DNA of 64,000 bases. Origin: Peribacillus simplex. GTDB lineage: Bacteria > Bacillota > Bacilli > Bacillales > DSM-1321. Below the pieces are notes generated by a model that searched no databases, was not told where the DNA came from, and saw only the letters and a program-made list of their open reading frames with translations. Within the stretch, counting starts at the first letter, position 1. Every line of letters starts with the position of its first letter. Positions 54,928 through 63,221 of this stretch are shown piece by piece. The DNA lies in assembly GCF_001578185.1 (NCBI RefSeq), contig NZ_CP011008.1, positions 4,678,001-4,742,000 on the forward strand, in the 5' to 3' direction. The position numbers were made by a program, and so were the translations under genes.

Positions 54928-54932
54928 ATCTA

Positions 54933-55175
54933 TTAGTTAGTCGAGTTCAATGATAGTAGTTGGTACGTAATGATGGTTTCTCCACTGGTCCATTCAACTT
55001 TTTGGATAACAGCTGTTCCGCTTGAATCAGATTGAATCGTTTTGCGGACATCGATTGGGATATCGATCGGGTATAACCGGTAACCTTCTTTCGACAGCCG
55101 AAAAATATTTTCTTCTTCACGGGTTTCTTTCCCTTTTGTAACGATCATGGTATTGAGTTCCATAGGCATGCCCAT
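54933..55175 (-). CDS. ytmB: YtmB, DUF2584 family
   Basis: An 80-residue protein beginning MGMPMELNTMIVTKGKETRE, typical of DUF2584 (B. subtilis YtmB). Mostly beta-strand by pattern, cytoplasmic, function unknown. Start ATG 55175 with GAGGAGG. It follows ytmA in the same direction and ends in a clear terminator. It marks the right edge of the accessory block, since in B. subtilis ytmB directly follows pckA. Confidence 0.87.
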   Translation of the reverse strand: MGMPMELNTMIVTKGKETREEENIFRLSKEGYRLYPIDIPIDVRKTIQSDSSGTAVIQKVEWTSGETIITYQLLSLNSTN

Positions 55176-55225
55176 GTGTATTTCCTCCTCTTGCAAATAT
55201 ACTTTGAATATACTTCATTCTATCA

Positions 55226-56014
55226 TCATTCGGTTTTGTTTTTCATCCAAGATGTTAAATCTTCGACAACTTTTCTGTTAACGGCCGGCGGGAAGAAATG
55301 TGTGAATTGAGGGAAATACCAGCTTTCGACCTCTTTGTCGTGCATTTTCAACCTTTTCTCCAACCTGTACGCGTGTTCAATGGCGACATTGTCATCTTTT
55401 TCACCATGAATGATCAGAACGGGCACATTCAAATCTTCAATTGCAAACAATGGTGTACGGTATTCATATTGTTCTGGGCATTTTTTTGGTGTTCCGCCGA
55501 TGACCCGCTTCATCATCCGACGCATATCGACACGCTCGACGTAGGTTAAAAACATATCCGATACACCACCCCATGTGACGATTGACGCTGCATTCCTGCA
55601 GTATATCCCCGTCCAAAGCGCCATGATGCCGCCACGGGAAAATCCGAGGATATGAATGTGATCCTTGTTCACTCGGGGGTGCTGTTCAAGAAGATTGAAT
55701 CCTGATATCGCGTCGAACCTATCTTCGCCTCCAAAATCCTCATCTCCCTCTCCGCCTTGATTTCCACGGTAAAAAGGGGCAAAAACGATGAAACCTTCCA
55801 CGGCATACTGCACAATCCTTGCTGGCCTCACCTTGCCGACATTTTTAATCCCCCCGCGTAAATATAAGAAGGCATCATGAATTTCGCCATCAACTGGTTC
55901 AGCTAGTAACCCCTTCACTTTCAGGCCTTGTGATATGTATGTAACTGAATAAAGATGGATTTGTGGATGCGGTGATGGAAACCGCCTTTTTGAAATAATC
56001 GTTCCGTTCTCCAA
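55226..56014 (-). CDS. ytmA: alpha/beta hydrolase YtmA (prolyl oligopeptidase-like)
   Basis: A 262-residue hydrolase of the S9/dienelactone hydrolase type. Nucleophile elbow ILGFSRGGIMALW (Ser near residue 125), acid in LIIHGEKDDNVAIEH and histidine in FPQFTHFFPP. It has no beta-propeller domain, so it is a short family member; substrate unknown. I choose TTG 56014 as start, six bases after AAGGAGAG; in-frame extension to 56104 runs into the promoter region. Next to ytmB and divergent from ytlA, as in B. subtilis. Confidence 0.87.
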   Translation of the reverse strand: MENGTIISKRRFPSPHPQIHLYSVTYISQGLKVKGLLAEPVDGEIHDAFLYLRGGIKNVGKVRPARIVQYAVEGFIVFAPFYRGNQGGEGDEDFGGEDRFDAISGFNLLEQHPRVNKDHIHILGFSRGGIMALWTGIYCRNAASIVTWGGVSDMFLTYVERVDMRRMMKRVIGGTPKKCPEQYEYRTPLFAIEDLNVPVLIIHGEKDDNVAIEHAYRLEKRLKMHDKEVESWYFPQFTHFFPPAVNRKVVEDLTSWMKNKTE

Positions 56015-56149
56015 TTTCCACTCTCCTTTCTCTTTAATCTTATTGTAAAACATCCGCTTGTTTTTATCCCCTGGGAGGCATTCACATTTTTTTCTTCCAT
56101 TCATACGATAATGTAGGCAAAATACCTATTTATCAAGGAGGAAGGAATT

Positions 56150-57151
56150 TTGAAAAAATGGTGTAAAGCAGGTGTCGTATTTATACTTCTGTGCATGCTG
56201 GTGATCCCGCTCGGAGCATGTGGCAACAAGGACAAGGAAACAACGAAGGTGAGGGTGGCCGAAGTGACCCGCTCCCTTTTCTATACACCGCAATATGTAG
56301 CGATCGAAAAGGGATTTTTTAAAGATGAGGGCCTAAGCATTGATTTGAAAACGACGGCAGGCGGCGACAAGACGATGACCACATTACTGTCCGATGGAGC
56401 GGATATTGCTCTAGTTGGGTCTGAAACATCGATCTACGTTCAAGCCCAGGGTTCTAATGACCCCGTCATCAACTTCGCTCAATTAACACAGACGGATGGA
56501 ACGTTTCTTGTTTCACGTGAAAAAATTGATAACTTCAGATGGGATATGCTGAAAAACTCTACATTCCTAGGCCAGCGAAAAGGCGGGATGCCGCAGATGG
56601 CCGGCGAGTTCGTATTGAAAAAACATAACATAGACCCGAAAAAAGATTTGAACCTCATCCAAAATATTGATTTTGCGAATGTCGCAACTGCCTTCGCTTC
56701 CGGAACCGGCGATTTTGTTCAACTGTTCGAACCAACTGCCAGTGTATTTGAAAAAGAAGGAAAAGGCTATATCGTCGCTTCTTTCGGCACCGAATCCGGG
56801 CATCTTCCCTATACGGTTTATATGGCTAAGGAAAGCTATTTGAAAGAAGACAAAGAGACTGTCGAAAAATTCACAAGGGCATTGAAGAAAGCACAGGATT
56901 GGGTTCAGGAAAATGATGCTTCGGAAGTCGCCAAAGTCATTCAGCCGTATTTTGAAGATACCAATATCGAGACCATGGAAACAGTTATCAACCGCTACAA
57001 AGAACAAGGTTCATTTGCCACCGACCCCATTCTTGATGAAGAAGAATGGAACAATCTGCAAAACATCATGGATGAAGCAGGCGAGCTGCCTTCACGTATA
57101 AGCCATGATGAGCTGGTCAATACCGATTTTGCTGAAGAGGTCATAAAATAG
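56150..57151 (+). CDS. ytlA: ABC transporter substrate-binding lipoprotein YtlA
   Basis: A 333-residue NMT1/THI5-like (SsuA/TauA-type) solute-binding protein. Lipoprotein signal with lipobox IPLGAC at residue about 24. FYTPQYVAIEKGFFKDEGL and the TLLSDGADIALVG segment are typical of the nitrate/sulfonate/thiamine-precursor binders. Start TTG 56150 with AAGGAGG. It leads the ytlA-ytlC-ytlD operon. The substrate is not established; similarity to both sulfonate and pyrimidine-precursor binders leaves it open. Confidence 0.9.
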   Translation: MKKWCKAGVVFILLCMLVIPLGACGNKDKETTKVRVAEVTRSLFYTPQYVAIEKGFFKDEGLSIDLKTTAGGDKTMTTLLSDGADIALVGSETSIYVQAQGSNDPVINFAQLTQTDGTFLVSREKIDNFRWDMLKNSTFLGQRKGGMPQMAGEFVLKKHNIDPKKDLNLIQNIDFANVATAFASGTGDFVQLFEPTASVFEKEGKGYIVASFGTESGHLPYTVYMAKESYLKEDKETVEKFTRALKKAQDWVQENDASEVAKVIQPYFEDTNIETMETVINRYKEQGSFATDPILDEEEWNNLQNIMDEAGELPSRISHDELVNTDFAEEVIK

Positions 57152-57178
57152 CATAACTAAAGGTAAGGAGGATGTCCG

Positions 57179-57949
57179 ATGAGCTTTTTAAAAATCCAAG
57201 ACATTCACCATACTTATTTTTCAAATCAGACGGCAGCGACCGCACTCGCGGACATTTCCCTCGACATTGAAAAAGGTGAATTCGTCTCTTTTCTAGGTCC
57301 GAGCGGCTGCGGAAAGACTACCCTGCTTTCCATCATCGCTGGACTATTTTCGCCCACCTCGGGAAAGATCCTGCTCGAAAACAAACCGCTGAAGGCCAAC
57401 AGTGCCCTTTCAATTGGCTATATGCTGCAGCAGGATTATCTATTTCCATGGAAGACGATAGAAGAAAATGTTTTATTAGGATTGAAACTGATTAAAAAAG
57501 ATGAAGGCCTTGAGAGAATAAAGACGCTGAAACTATTAAGTGACGTTGGATTGGGCGGCACCGGAAAATTATATCCGCGCGAACTCTCAGGCGGAATGAG
57601 GCAAAGGGCTGCACTGGCACGGACACTGGCGGTCGACCCAAAAATCCTTTTGCTTGATGAACCCTTCTCGGCCCTTGATTACCAAACGAAGTTGAAGCTG
57701 GAAGACCTTGTTTTTGAAACCCTGAAATCGTTCGGAAAGACAGCCGTGCTCGTCACCCATGATATCGGTGAAGCCATCGCAATGAGTGACCGCATCTATC
57801 TGTTTTCCGCGAACCCGGGAAGCGTGCACAAAACATTCGAGGTGCCCGATGAACTGCGTGAAATGACGCCTTTCCATGCCCGCAACCATCCACAGTATCC
57901 AATGCTATTCCAAACGATCTGGAAGGAGCTTGAGAGCCTTGAATATTGA
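57179..57949 (+). CDS. ytlC: ABC transporter ATP-binding protein YtlC
   Basis: Nucleotide-binding subunit, 256 residues, of the SsuB/TauB class. Walker [13 protein letters not shown] near residue 40, Q-loop [13 protein letters not shown], signature [13 protein letters not shown], Walker [13 protein letters not shown] and switch histidine [13 protein letters not shown]. Start ATG 57179 with AAGGAGG. 27 bases after ytlA; its end overlaps the ytlD start by 11 bases. Confidence 0.95.
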   Translation: MSFLKIQDIHHTYFSNQTAATALADISLDIEKGEFVSFLGPSGCGKTTLLSIIAGLFSPTSGKILLENKPLKANSALSIGYMLQQDYLFPWKTIEENVLLGLKLIKKDEGLERIKTLKLLSDVGLGGTGKLYPRELSGGMRQRAALARTLAVDPKILLLDEPFSALDYQTKLKLEDLVFETLKSFGKTAVLVTHDIGEAIAMSDRIYLFSANPGSVHKTFEVPDELREMTPFHARNHPQYPMLFQTIWKELESLEY

Positions 57950-58730
57950 ACAGCTTCATAACCAATATAAAACCAAGTTAAAAAAGGAAAACAGGCTCAT
58001 TCGCTTTTATCAGATCCTGATTTTCATCGTTTTTTTCAGCAGTTGGGAACTTTTTTCCCGGATGGAATGGATAGATCCGCTCATCTTCAGCTCCCCAACC
58101 AAAGTGTGGCATCTTTTCATACAAAAATTGGGTGATGGAACACTGCTTTCCCATTCCGGAGTGACGTTATTCGAGACGGTTCTCGGTTTTATCATAGGGA
58201 CACTGCTTGGAACGATCCTGGCATCCCTGCTTTGGTGGTCGCCAAGATTATCAAAAACGCTTGACCCCTATCTCGTCATTTTAAATGCCATGCCGAAAGT
58301 GGCACTCGGCCCCATCATCATCGTAGCATTCGGCCCTGGCTTTCCATCCATCATCTCGATGGGAGCGATCATCTCCATCATCATCACCACCATCGTTGTC
58401 TACACCGCATTTCGCGAAGTGGACCCGAACTACCTAAAGGTACTCCAAACTTTTGGCGCCACAAGAACACAAGCCTTTCGGGAAGCCATATTACCCGCCT
58501 CCTTCCCAACGATCATCTCGACATTGAAAGTGAATGTCGGACTCTCCTGGGTCGGCGTCATCGTCGGGGAATTCCTTGTCTCTGCGAAAGGACTCGGTTA
58601 CCTAATCATTTATGGCTTTCAAGTCTTCAACTTCACCCTCGTCATGCTCGCCTTGATGATCATCGCCGTCTTTGCCACCATCATGTATCAACTTGTCGAA
58701 CTGCTTGAACGAAAATTAATCAAAGACTAA
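57939..58730 (+). CDS. ytlD: ABC transporter permease YtlD
   Basis: Membrane subunit of about 263 residues with six helices, of the binding-protein-dependent permease family. The EAA loop that docks the ATPase is [24 protein letters not shown]. The start is TTG 57939 (MNIEQLHNQ), nine bases after AAGGAGC, inside the end of ytlC, so the two subunits are translationally coupled. Followed by a short stem-loop and then array 3. Confidence 0.93.
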   Translation: MNIEQLHNQYKTKLKKENRLIRFYQILIFIVFFSSWELFSRMEWIDPLIFSSPTKVWHLFIQKLGDGTLLSHSGVTLFETVLGFIIGTLLGTILASLLWWSPRLSKTLDPYLVILNAMPKVALGPIIIVAFGPGFPSIISMGAIISIIITTIVVYTAFREVDPNYLKVLQTFGATRTQAFREAILPASFPTIISTLKVNVGLSWVGVIVGEFLVSAKGLGYLIIYGFQVFNFTLVMLALMIIAVFATIMYQLVELLERKLIKD

Positions 58731-58734
58731 CCTA

Positions 58735-58760
58735 CTGCCGAAAACCCTCGGCAGTTTTTC
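58735..58760 (+). terminator. ytlACD terminator
   Basis: CTGCCGA-AAACCC-TCGGCAG followed by TTTTTC. Confidence 0.88.
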
Positions 58761-58771
58761 ATTTATGCTGG

Positions 58772-58865
58772 GATAACTCTGAGTTTGGGCAATTTATCGT
58801 GAGTTTAGGCAATTTACTCGTGAATTTGGGCGTTTTACTCGTGAGTTTGGGCACTTTACTCTTTT
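58772..58865 (+). repeat. 21-bp tandem repeat array 3 (four to five decayed copies)
   Basis: Units start at 58776, 58796, 58816, 58837 and 58858; the third and fourth carry the full core ACTCGTGA, the second lacks one base, the first is changed, and the last is cut after ACTC. Steps are 20, 20, 21 and 21 bases. The interior is GTTTGGGC rather than GTTTCGGC. It begins right after the ytlD terminator and reaches the stop codon of the convergent ytkD gene. Same family as arrays 1 and 2. Confidence 0.9.
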
Positions 58866-59327
58866 TTAGAGAGAATTACTGCTAACCAGCTTTGATATGC
58901 TCAACGGCACAATCTCATCTTTCATGATGAAACTAAACTCATCACCCAGTACAGCCGGCAATGCTTCCAAAAAGATCGGGCCGTCCGTTTCCAGGTAATC
59001 TTCTTTCTTTTTCACCTCACGCAAATTAGCATAGAATATCGATTTAACGATTGGCTTAACTGGATCATGTACTTTATATTGTCCCAGAAATTGAAGCTTC
59101 CCCACCAAGCCCCCTGTTTCTTCATACACTTCCCGTATGGCTGTTTCTTCGATCGACTCCCCTGCTTCCCGCTTACCTCCCGGGAACTCCAACCCCCGCT
59201 CTCTGTGTTTGGTCAATACCCACCTTCCCTTGTACCTGCTGAGTACAAAAACATGCCAAGACTCTCCAAAAACAGGATCCTCGGAGAATTCCACCTTGTA
59301 TCCGTTCGTATCAAAAAAACGTTTCAT
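58866..59327 (-). CDS. ytkD: Nudix hydrolase YtkD
   Basis: A 153-residue Nudix pyrophosphohydrolase, known in B. subtilis for hydrolysing (oxidised) nucleoside triphosphates and for RNA 5'-end processing. The Nudix box is complete: GGKREAGESIEETAIREVYE followed by ETGG. Start ATG 59327 with GAGAAGGGG. Its stop codon touches the end of array 3; there is no terminator between the gene and the array, so its 3' untranslated region probably contains the antisense of the array. Confidence 0.92.
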   Translation of the reverse strand: MKRFFDTNGYKVEFSEDPVFGESWHVFVLSRYKGRWVLTKHRERGLEFPGGKREAGESIEETAIREVYEETGGLVGKLQFLGQYKVHDPVKPIVKSIFYANLREVKKKEDYLETDGPIFLEALPAVLGDEFSFIMKDEIVPLSISKLVSSNSL

Positions 59328-59450
59328 TTTTCCCCTTCTCTCCATATAAGAAATAATGCTTTATTTCATTGGACTCGTCTTTCATTATATGGATAAAAAA
59401 AACCACAATCCAGCAAGAATCTCCATTACATCAAAAAAACGATGGCCCCC

Positions 59451-59801
59451 TCAATATTCAAGGCCATCGTCTGTTGGTTTTGCCTGTAAAATCCCCATAC
59501 TTTCTATATGCCGTCTTCCTTCTTCTGTTCCTAGTGCATAAATCATCTCATAAATTTTTTGGAGAGTGATATCCTGTTTATCATTTTCCCGGTCAAAATG
59601 ATATTGAAGGTATGGGACATGTGCCCTGTAAAAGTTTTCTTCCCCTATCGAATAATTATAATCAAATAACTCACGTAACTGGATGATTTCATTATCGGTC
59701 GCCTCGATCTCAAAATTCCATGGAGAACTTTCTCTATCCTGTGTTATCTGCCCGTTCGGAAGCCAAATGTAATACTTTTTCCTGTTTTCAGACACATTCA
59801 T
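59451..59801 (-). CDS. uncharacterised 116-residue protein
   Basis: A small acidic protein, YYIWLPNGQITQDRESSPWN at the N-terminus and LGTEEGRRHIESMGI near the C-terminus. No membrane segment, signal or recognised motif. The ATG at 59801 is close behind AGGGTGG, so the exact start is uncertain. It reads in the same direction as ytkD, 124 bases upstream. Codon use looks like that of its neighbours, so I take it as a real gene of unknown function. Confidence 0.62.
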   Translation of the reverse strand: MNVSENRKKYYIWLPNGQITQDRESSPWNFEIEATDNEIIQLRELFDYNYSIGEENFYRAHVPYLQYHFDRENDKQDITLQKIYEMIYALGTEEGRRHIESMGILQAKPTDDGLEY

Positions 59802-60036
59802 CCACCCTTTCCATAAATCCTACGCTTATTTTTTCACCTAATTCCCTACTTCATACAATGGAAAATTTTGTTTACAGAAGTACAAAGATGTTAAATAATA
59901 GATTAAAGTATCTTTCAAAGGGTAAAACATATAATAAGCCCAAGCATCCCTTCAGATTTTTATATGCACCCAGAGGTTTTTTTGATAACCTACATATAAA
60001 GAGATAACGATTTCTAATAAATGTGAGGTGAAAGTT

Positions 60037-60294
60037 TTGAAGTTAATTGAAGAATTATACAATATGTACCGTAATAAGATGACTGGTGATGAAGAAGATA
60101 TTGATATGCTTACTTTTGCGGTTCTGGAGCAATTGGACCGTAAGGAGATTTTCGAATTGCTTCAAGAGATGGATGATCAAGAACTAACCAATCTAATGGG
60201 CCTTTACATTATTGAAACGTTAAAAGGGAAGTTCGCTCAAAATAGCATGAACGACACGAAACCTACACACTTTCCGCCACGGAATATTCATTAA
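60037..60294 (+). CDS. small DUF6154-like protein
   Basis: An 85-residue acidic helical protein: LKLIEELYNMYRNKMTGDEE at the start, then LLQEMDDQELTNLMGLYIIE and LKGKFAQ. I recall this pattern from the DUF6154 family of Bacillus proteins without known function. The start is TTG 60037, six bases after GAGGTG; the in-frame GTG at 60028 overlaps that site. A single gene that converges with dps. Confidence 0.7.
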   Translation: MKLIEELYNMYRNKMTGDEEDIDMLTFAVLEQLDRKEIFELLQEMDDQELTNLMGLYIIETLKGKFAQNSMNDTKPTHFPPRNIH

Positions 60295-60360
60295 TACATA
60301 CCTGTCTGGTGTCCCTCCTTTGATGGATGCCTTTTTTATTGTTTTAATTTTTCCTCCATT

Positions 60361-60389
60361 AAAAAAAGCCCTACCGAAGTAGAGCTTTC
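60361..60389 (-). terminator. dps terminator
   Basis: Minus strand AGCTCTAC-TTCG-GTAGGGCT plus Ts; a UUCG tetraloop hairpin. Confidence 0.92.
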
Positions 60390-60397
60390 CCTAAACC

Positions 60398-60838
60398 TTA
60401 ATGTCCTAAATATGCACGCAGCATCCAAGCATGTTTGTTTAAGCTTTTCTTCATGCCTGTCAGCATATCGGCCGTAACCGGATCTTCTTCTTCGGCCACT
60501 TCGATAATTTCTAAGAACTCTCCGGAAAGCTTCTCAAAATCACTGATGACGCTTTGAACCATGTCTTCAGTATTTTCGTTACCTGTCGCTTCTTCGATCG
60601 TAGTCAAATCCAAGTACTCTTTAAGGGTAGCGACCGGTTTTTCCCCAATGGCCAATAGTCTTTCAGCCAATTCATCATAATTGGCTGTCACTTCTATATA
60701 TAGTTCTTCCAATTTTTGATGAAGTTCAAAGAAGTGCGGTCCATTCACGAACCAGTGGTAATTATGAATTTTCGTATAAAGAACACTGAAATTTGCAATT
60801 TCCTTATTCACTAATATTCCTAATTTTTTCTGAGCCAT
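60398..60838 (-). CDS. dps: Dps-family ferritin-like protein
   Basis: DNA-binding protein from starved cells / mini-ferritin, 146 residues. The ferroxidase site at the dimer interface is seen in KIHNYHWFVNGPHFFELHQK followed by LEELY and, further on, NYDELAERLLAIGEKP. It oxidises ferrous iron with peroxide and stores it in a 12-mer, protecting DNA. Start ATG 60838 with GGAGG. B. subtilis has dps at this place under sigma-B control; a sigma-B promoter was not assigned here. Confidence 0.93.
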   Translation of the reverse strand: MAQKKLGILVNKEIANFSVLYTKIHNYHWFVNGPHFFELHQKLEELYIEVTANYDELAERLLAIGEKPVATLKEYLDLTTIEEATGNENTEDMVQSVISDFEKLSGEFLEIIEVAEEEDPVTADMLTGMKKSLNKHAWMLRAYLGH

Positions 60839-60962
60839 AAATATCTACCTCCGTAAGTTGGTTATACCTTTATAATTCCCTCTATTCTAAAATTGAAACA
60901 TTATCCGCTCCGGTTCTTATGCTAAAATGAATCTAAATTGTGAACGTTAGGAGCTGTAAAGA

Positions 60963-61118
60963 ATGATTACGGTTTTAGTTATCTCCATTATTGTGATTCT
61001 TATTGTTTTGGCATTATCCGTCCTGACAATCGGAAAAGGTTACAGCTATAAGCATACAGTGGATCCCATTGACCCTTTGCCAGAGGATGAGGGGAAAAAG
61101 GAAGAACCCGAAAAATGA
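60963..61118 (+). CDS. ytzI: YtzI small membrane protein
   Basis: A 51-residue protein with one N-terminal membrane helix (ITVLVISIIVILIVLALSVL) and a charged tail KGYSYKHTVDPIDPLPEDE. It matches my recollection of YtzI, which sits at the same place in B. subtilis; function unknown. Start ATG 60963, with AGGAG 10 bases upstream. It is below usual size limits, but start, ribosome site and terminator are all clear. Confidence 0.8.
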   Translation: MITVLVISIIVILIVLALSVLTIGKGYSYKHTVDPIDPLPEDEGKKEEPEK

Positions 61119-61156
61119 AAAAAAGTTCCTGTCACAAACTGACAGGAACTTTTTTT
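61118..61156. terminator. bidirectional terminator ytzI / luxS
   Basis: AAAAGTTCCTGTCA-CAAAC-TGACAGGAACTTTT. Confidence 0.94.
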
Positions 61157-61157
61157 A

Positions 61158-61631
61158 TTAACCGAAAACTTTATGAAGGTCTTCTTTATCTTGAGCAAGC
61201 CAGAAATTCATTAATTTCTTTGCTCCTTCAAGATCATGTAATTTTGCTTGGCCGCATTGTTTTTCATTTGCAGCTGGAATTTCTGTAATTTGAACAGCAT
61301 CCTTGAATGTATCTTCAAGTACATCGATTATTTCCGTTACTGACGGTTCGCCGCTGACCACAAGGTAATATCCTGTTTGACATCCCATTGGCGAAATATC
61401 GATAATATCAAAATGATCGTAGCGCTCAGAATGCTTACGGATATTGAAAGCAAGCAAATGTTCCAATGTATGGATCGTATCCGGCTTCATCGCTTGTTTA
61501 TTAGGCTGGCAAAAACGGATATCAAATTTATTAACAACACCATCTGTTCCTACCTTATGGACACCGCAATGTCTAACATATGGGGCTTTAACAGCGTTAT
61601 GATCTAATTCAAAGCTTTCAACTGAAGGCAT
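61158..61631 (-). CDS. luxS: S-ribosylhomocysteine lyase LuxS
   Basis: Iron/zinc-dependent enzyme of the activated methyl cycle that splits S-ribosylhomocysteine to homocysteine and the autoinducer-2 precursor. 157 residues. The metal ligands are in HTLEHLLAF (two histidines) and [16 protein letters not shown] (cysteine); GCQTGYYL is also conserved. Start ATG 61631 with AAGGAGTG. Single gene with a shared bidirectional terminator. It completes the SAM recycling begun by metK in this window, though the two are not linked. Confidence 0.97.
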   Translation of the reverse strand: MPSVESFELDHNAVKAPYVRHCGVHKVGTDGVVNKFDIRFCQPNKQAMKPDTIHTLEHLLAFNIRKHSERYDHFDIIDISPMGCQTGYYLVVSGEPSVTEIIDVLEDTFKDAVQITEIPAANEKQCGQAKLHDLEGAKKLMNFWLAQDKEDLHKVFG

Positions 61632-61821
61632 TTAATTCACTCCTTAATTGTATGTATCTCTATTCTACCTTGAATAACAATAAATTTCATCCATTAAAAA
61701 TAATTCTTATTAAATCCATCGGATTACCCATATACCCATTCCTTTTTTACCCTTATTGGAAATTCAGAAAATATGCTATAATTCAGGGTAGTGAATTTAC
61801 TCGAAAAGAGATGAAAGCATC

Positions 61822-62061
61822 GTGTTTAAAAAAATATTAATGGGAATCATCCGTTTTTACCAAGTTGCCATTTCACCATTAAAACCGCCTACTTGCCGTT
61901 TTTACCCAACTTGTTCCCATTATGGTTTGGAAGCGATCAACCGTTTTGGCCCTATAAAAGGAAGCTGGTTAGCCATCGTCCGGATTCTTAAATGTCATCC
62001 GTTTCATCCAGGAGGCATTGACCTTGTTCCAGAAAAAAAGAAAAAAGGTGAAGACCATTAG
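61822..62061 (+). CDS. ytjA: membrane protein insertion efficiency factor YidD
   Basis: A 79-residue YidD-family protein (YtjA in B. subtilis). Conserved core [20 protein letters not shown] and [12 protein letters not shown], with three conserved cysteines; an amphipathic N-terminal helix associates with the membrane near the YidC/Oxa1 insertase. Start GTG 61822 with a weak purine site. An extended -10 promoter TGCTATAAT (61774-61782 region) lies 40 bases upstream. Confidence 0.9.
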   Translation: MFKKILMGIIRFYQVAISPLKPPTCRFYPTCSHYGLEAINRFGPIKGSWLAIVRILKCHPFHPGGIDLVPEKKKKGEDH

Positions 62062-62108
62062 AAAAAAACCTTGCTTTCTTTTATAATCTTTTGTATTATA
62101 CAGAAGTC

Positions 62109-62164
62109 AAATCGTAATCATTTCGTTTTTATAGATGAAATTCAAATCGTAATCAATACGAAAT
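62109..62164. promoter_or_regulatory. two Zur boxes upstream of the zinc-binding lipoprotein gene
   Basis: AAATCGTAATCATTTCGTTT (from 62109, two mismatches from the Bacillus Zur consensus AAATCGTAATNATTACGATTT-type palindrome) and AAATCGTAATCAATACGAAA (from 62144, three mismatches). The sites are 35 bases apart and end 17 bases before the start codon, so Zur binding would repress the gene when zinc is sufficient. Confidence 0.82.
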
Positions 62165-62181
62165 ATAAGGAGCATTTCCAT

Positions 62182-63132
62182 ATGAAAAATCGAGCATTGC
62201 TCTCACTTTTCCTTGTTACTGTGCTGTTTTTGTCAGCCTGCGGCAACTCAAAGGGAGATTCCACTAAGGAAGCCAAGGATACCTTAGATATATATACGAC
62301 GGTGTACCCATTACAATACTTCACGGAAGCCATTGGCGGGGAGTATGTGAACGTCAAAACGGTTTATCCACCCGGAACGGATGAACACTCTTTTGAACCC
62401 TCTCAAAAGGATATTGTAAAAATGGCGGAGTCAGACCTGTTTTTCTATATTGGCTATAATCTTGAAGGCTTCGTGACGAAGGCTCAACCAATTTTAAGCA
62501 AAGAAGGCGTCAGAACAGTCGCAGTAGGCGAAACGGTTCATCTTGATGAAGGTGAGCATGCATACGAAGACGAAGACGAGCATGAACACGAAGACAGTCA
62601 TGACCATGGGGGCGTTAATCCCCATTTGTGGTTAGATCCCATCTATTCAATTGACATGGCTAAAACCATCAAGGACGAATTAACGAAGAAAATGCCTGAA
62701 CATGAAGACTATTTCAACAGCCACTTCAACGAGCTTTCCAAAAAACTGAAGGCACTTGATAAAAAACTCGCGACGACAATCGAGTCGGGCCGTACCAAAA
62801 AGATCATCGTTTCCCATTCCGCATATGGTTATTGGGAGGAACGCTACGGACTTGAACAGATTGGAGTTACAGGACTAACGTCTTCAAACGAACCCTCTCA
62901 AAAGGAACTTGCGAAAATCGTAACCATGGCCGATAAAGAAGACTTGAACTATGTCATCTTTGAGCAGAATATCAGTTCTAAACTAACAGAGATCATCCAA
63001 AAGGAAATGGGAGCGAAATCGCTTAAGCTCCATAACCTATCCGTGTTGACGGATAAAGATATCGAAGCGGGCGAAGATTACTTCAGTTTAATGGAAAATA
63101 ATATAAAGACACTGCAAACTGCGTTGCAATAG
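62182..63132 (+). CDS. adcA: zinc ABC transporter substrate-binding lipoprotein (AdcA/ZnuA)
   Basis: A 316-residue cluster A-I metal-binding lipoprotein. Signal peptide with lipobox LFLSACG (lipidated Cys near residue 20). Zinc ligands in GTDEHSFEPSQ, NPHLWLDP, SHSAYGYW and FEQNISS; between the first two lies the His/Asp/Glu-rich loop (EDEDEHEHEDSHDHGG) typical of zinc rather than manganese binders. Start ATG 62182 with AAGGAGC; the in-frame stretch upstream contains the Zur boxes and is not coding. Unlike many Bacillus loci, no ATPase or permease gene follows; these must be elsewhere. Confidence 0.92.
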   Translation: MKNRALLSLFLVTVLFLSACGNSKGDSTKEAKDTLDIYTTVYPLQYFTEAIGGEYVNVKTVYPPGTDEHSFEPSQKDIVKMAESDLFFYIGYNLEGFVTKAQPILSKEGVRTVAVGETVHLDEGEHAYEDEDEHEHEDSHDHGGVNPHLWLDPIYSIDMAKTIKDELTKKMPEHEDYFNSHFNELSKKLKALDKKLATTIESGRTKKIIVSHSAYGYWEERYGLEQIGVTGLTSSNEPSQKELAKIVTMADKEDLNYVIFEQNISSKLTEIIQKEMGAKSLKLHNLSVLTDKDIEAGEDYFSLMENNIKTLQTALQ

Positions 63133-63134
63133 TC

Positions 63135-63168
63135 AAAAAAGGCGGGTCCTGACGGGTCCGCCTTTTTT
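63135..63168 (+). terminator. adcA terminator
   Basis: AAAAAAGGCGG-GTCCTGACGGGT-CCGCCTTTTTT. Confidence 0.92.
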
Positions 63169-63177
63169 GTCCCCCAA

Positions 63178-63219
63178 TAAAAAAATGGACTCAAAAGTCG
63201 AAGCTCTTGAGCCCATTTT
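63178..63219 (-). terminator. terminator of the TRAP binding-protein gene
   Basis: Minus strand AAATGGGCTCAA...TTTTGAGTCCATTTTTTT, just after the stop. Confidence 0.88.
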
Positions 63220-63221
63220 CA

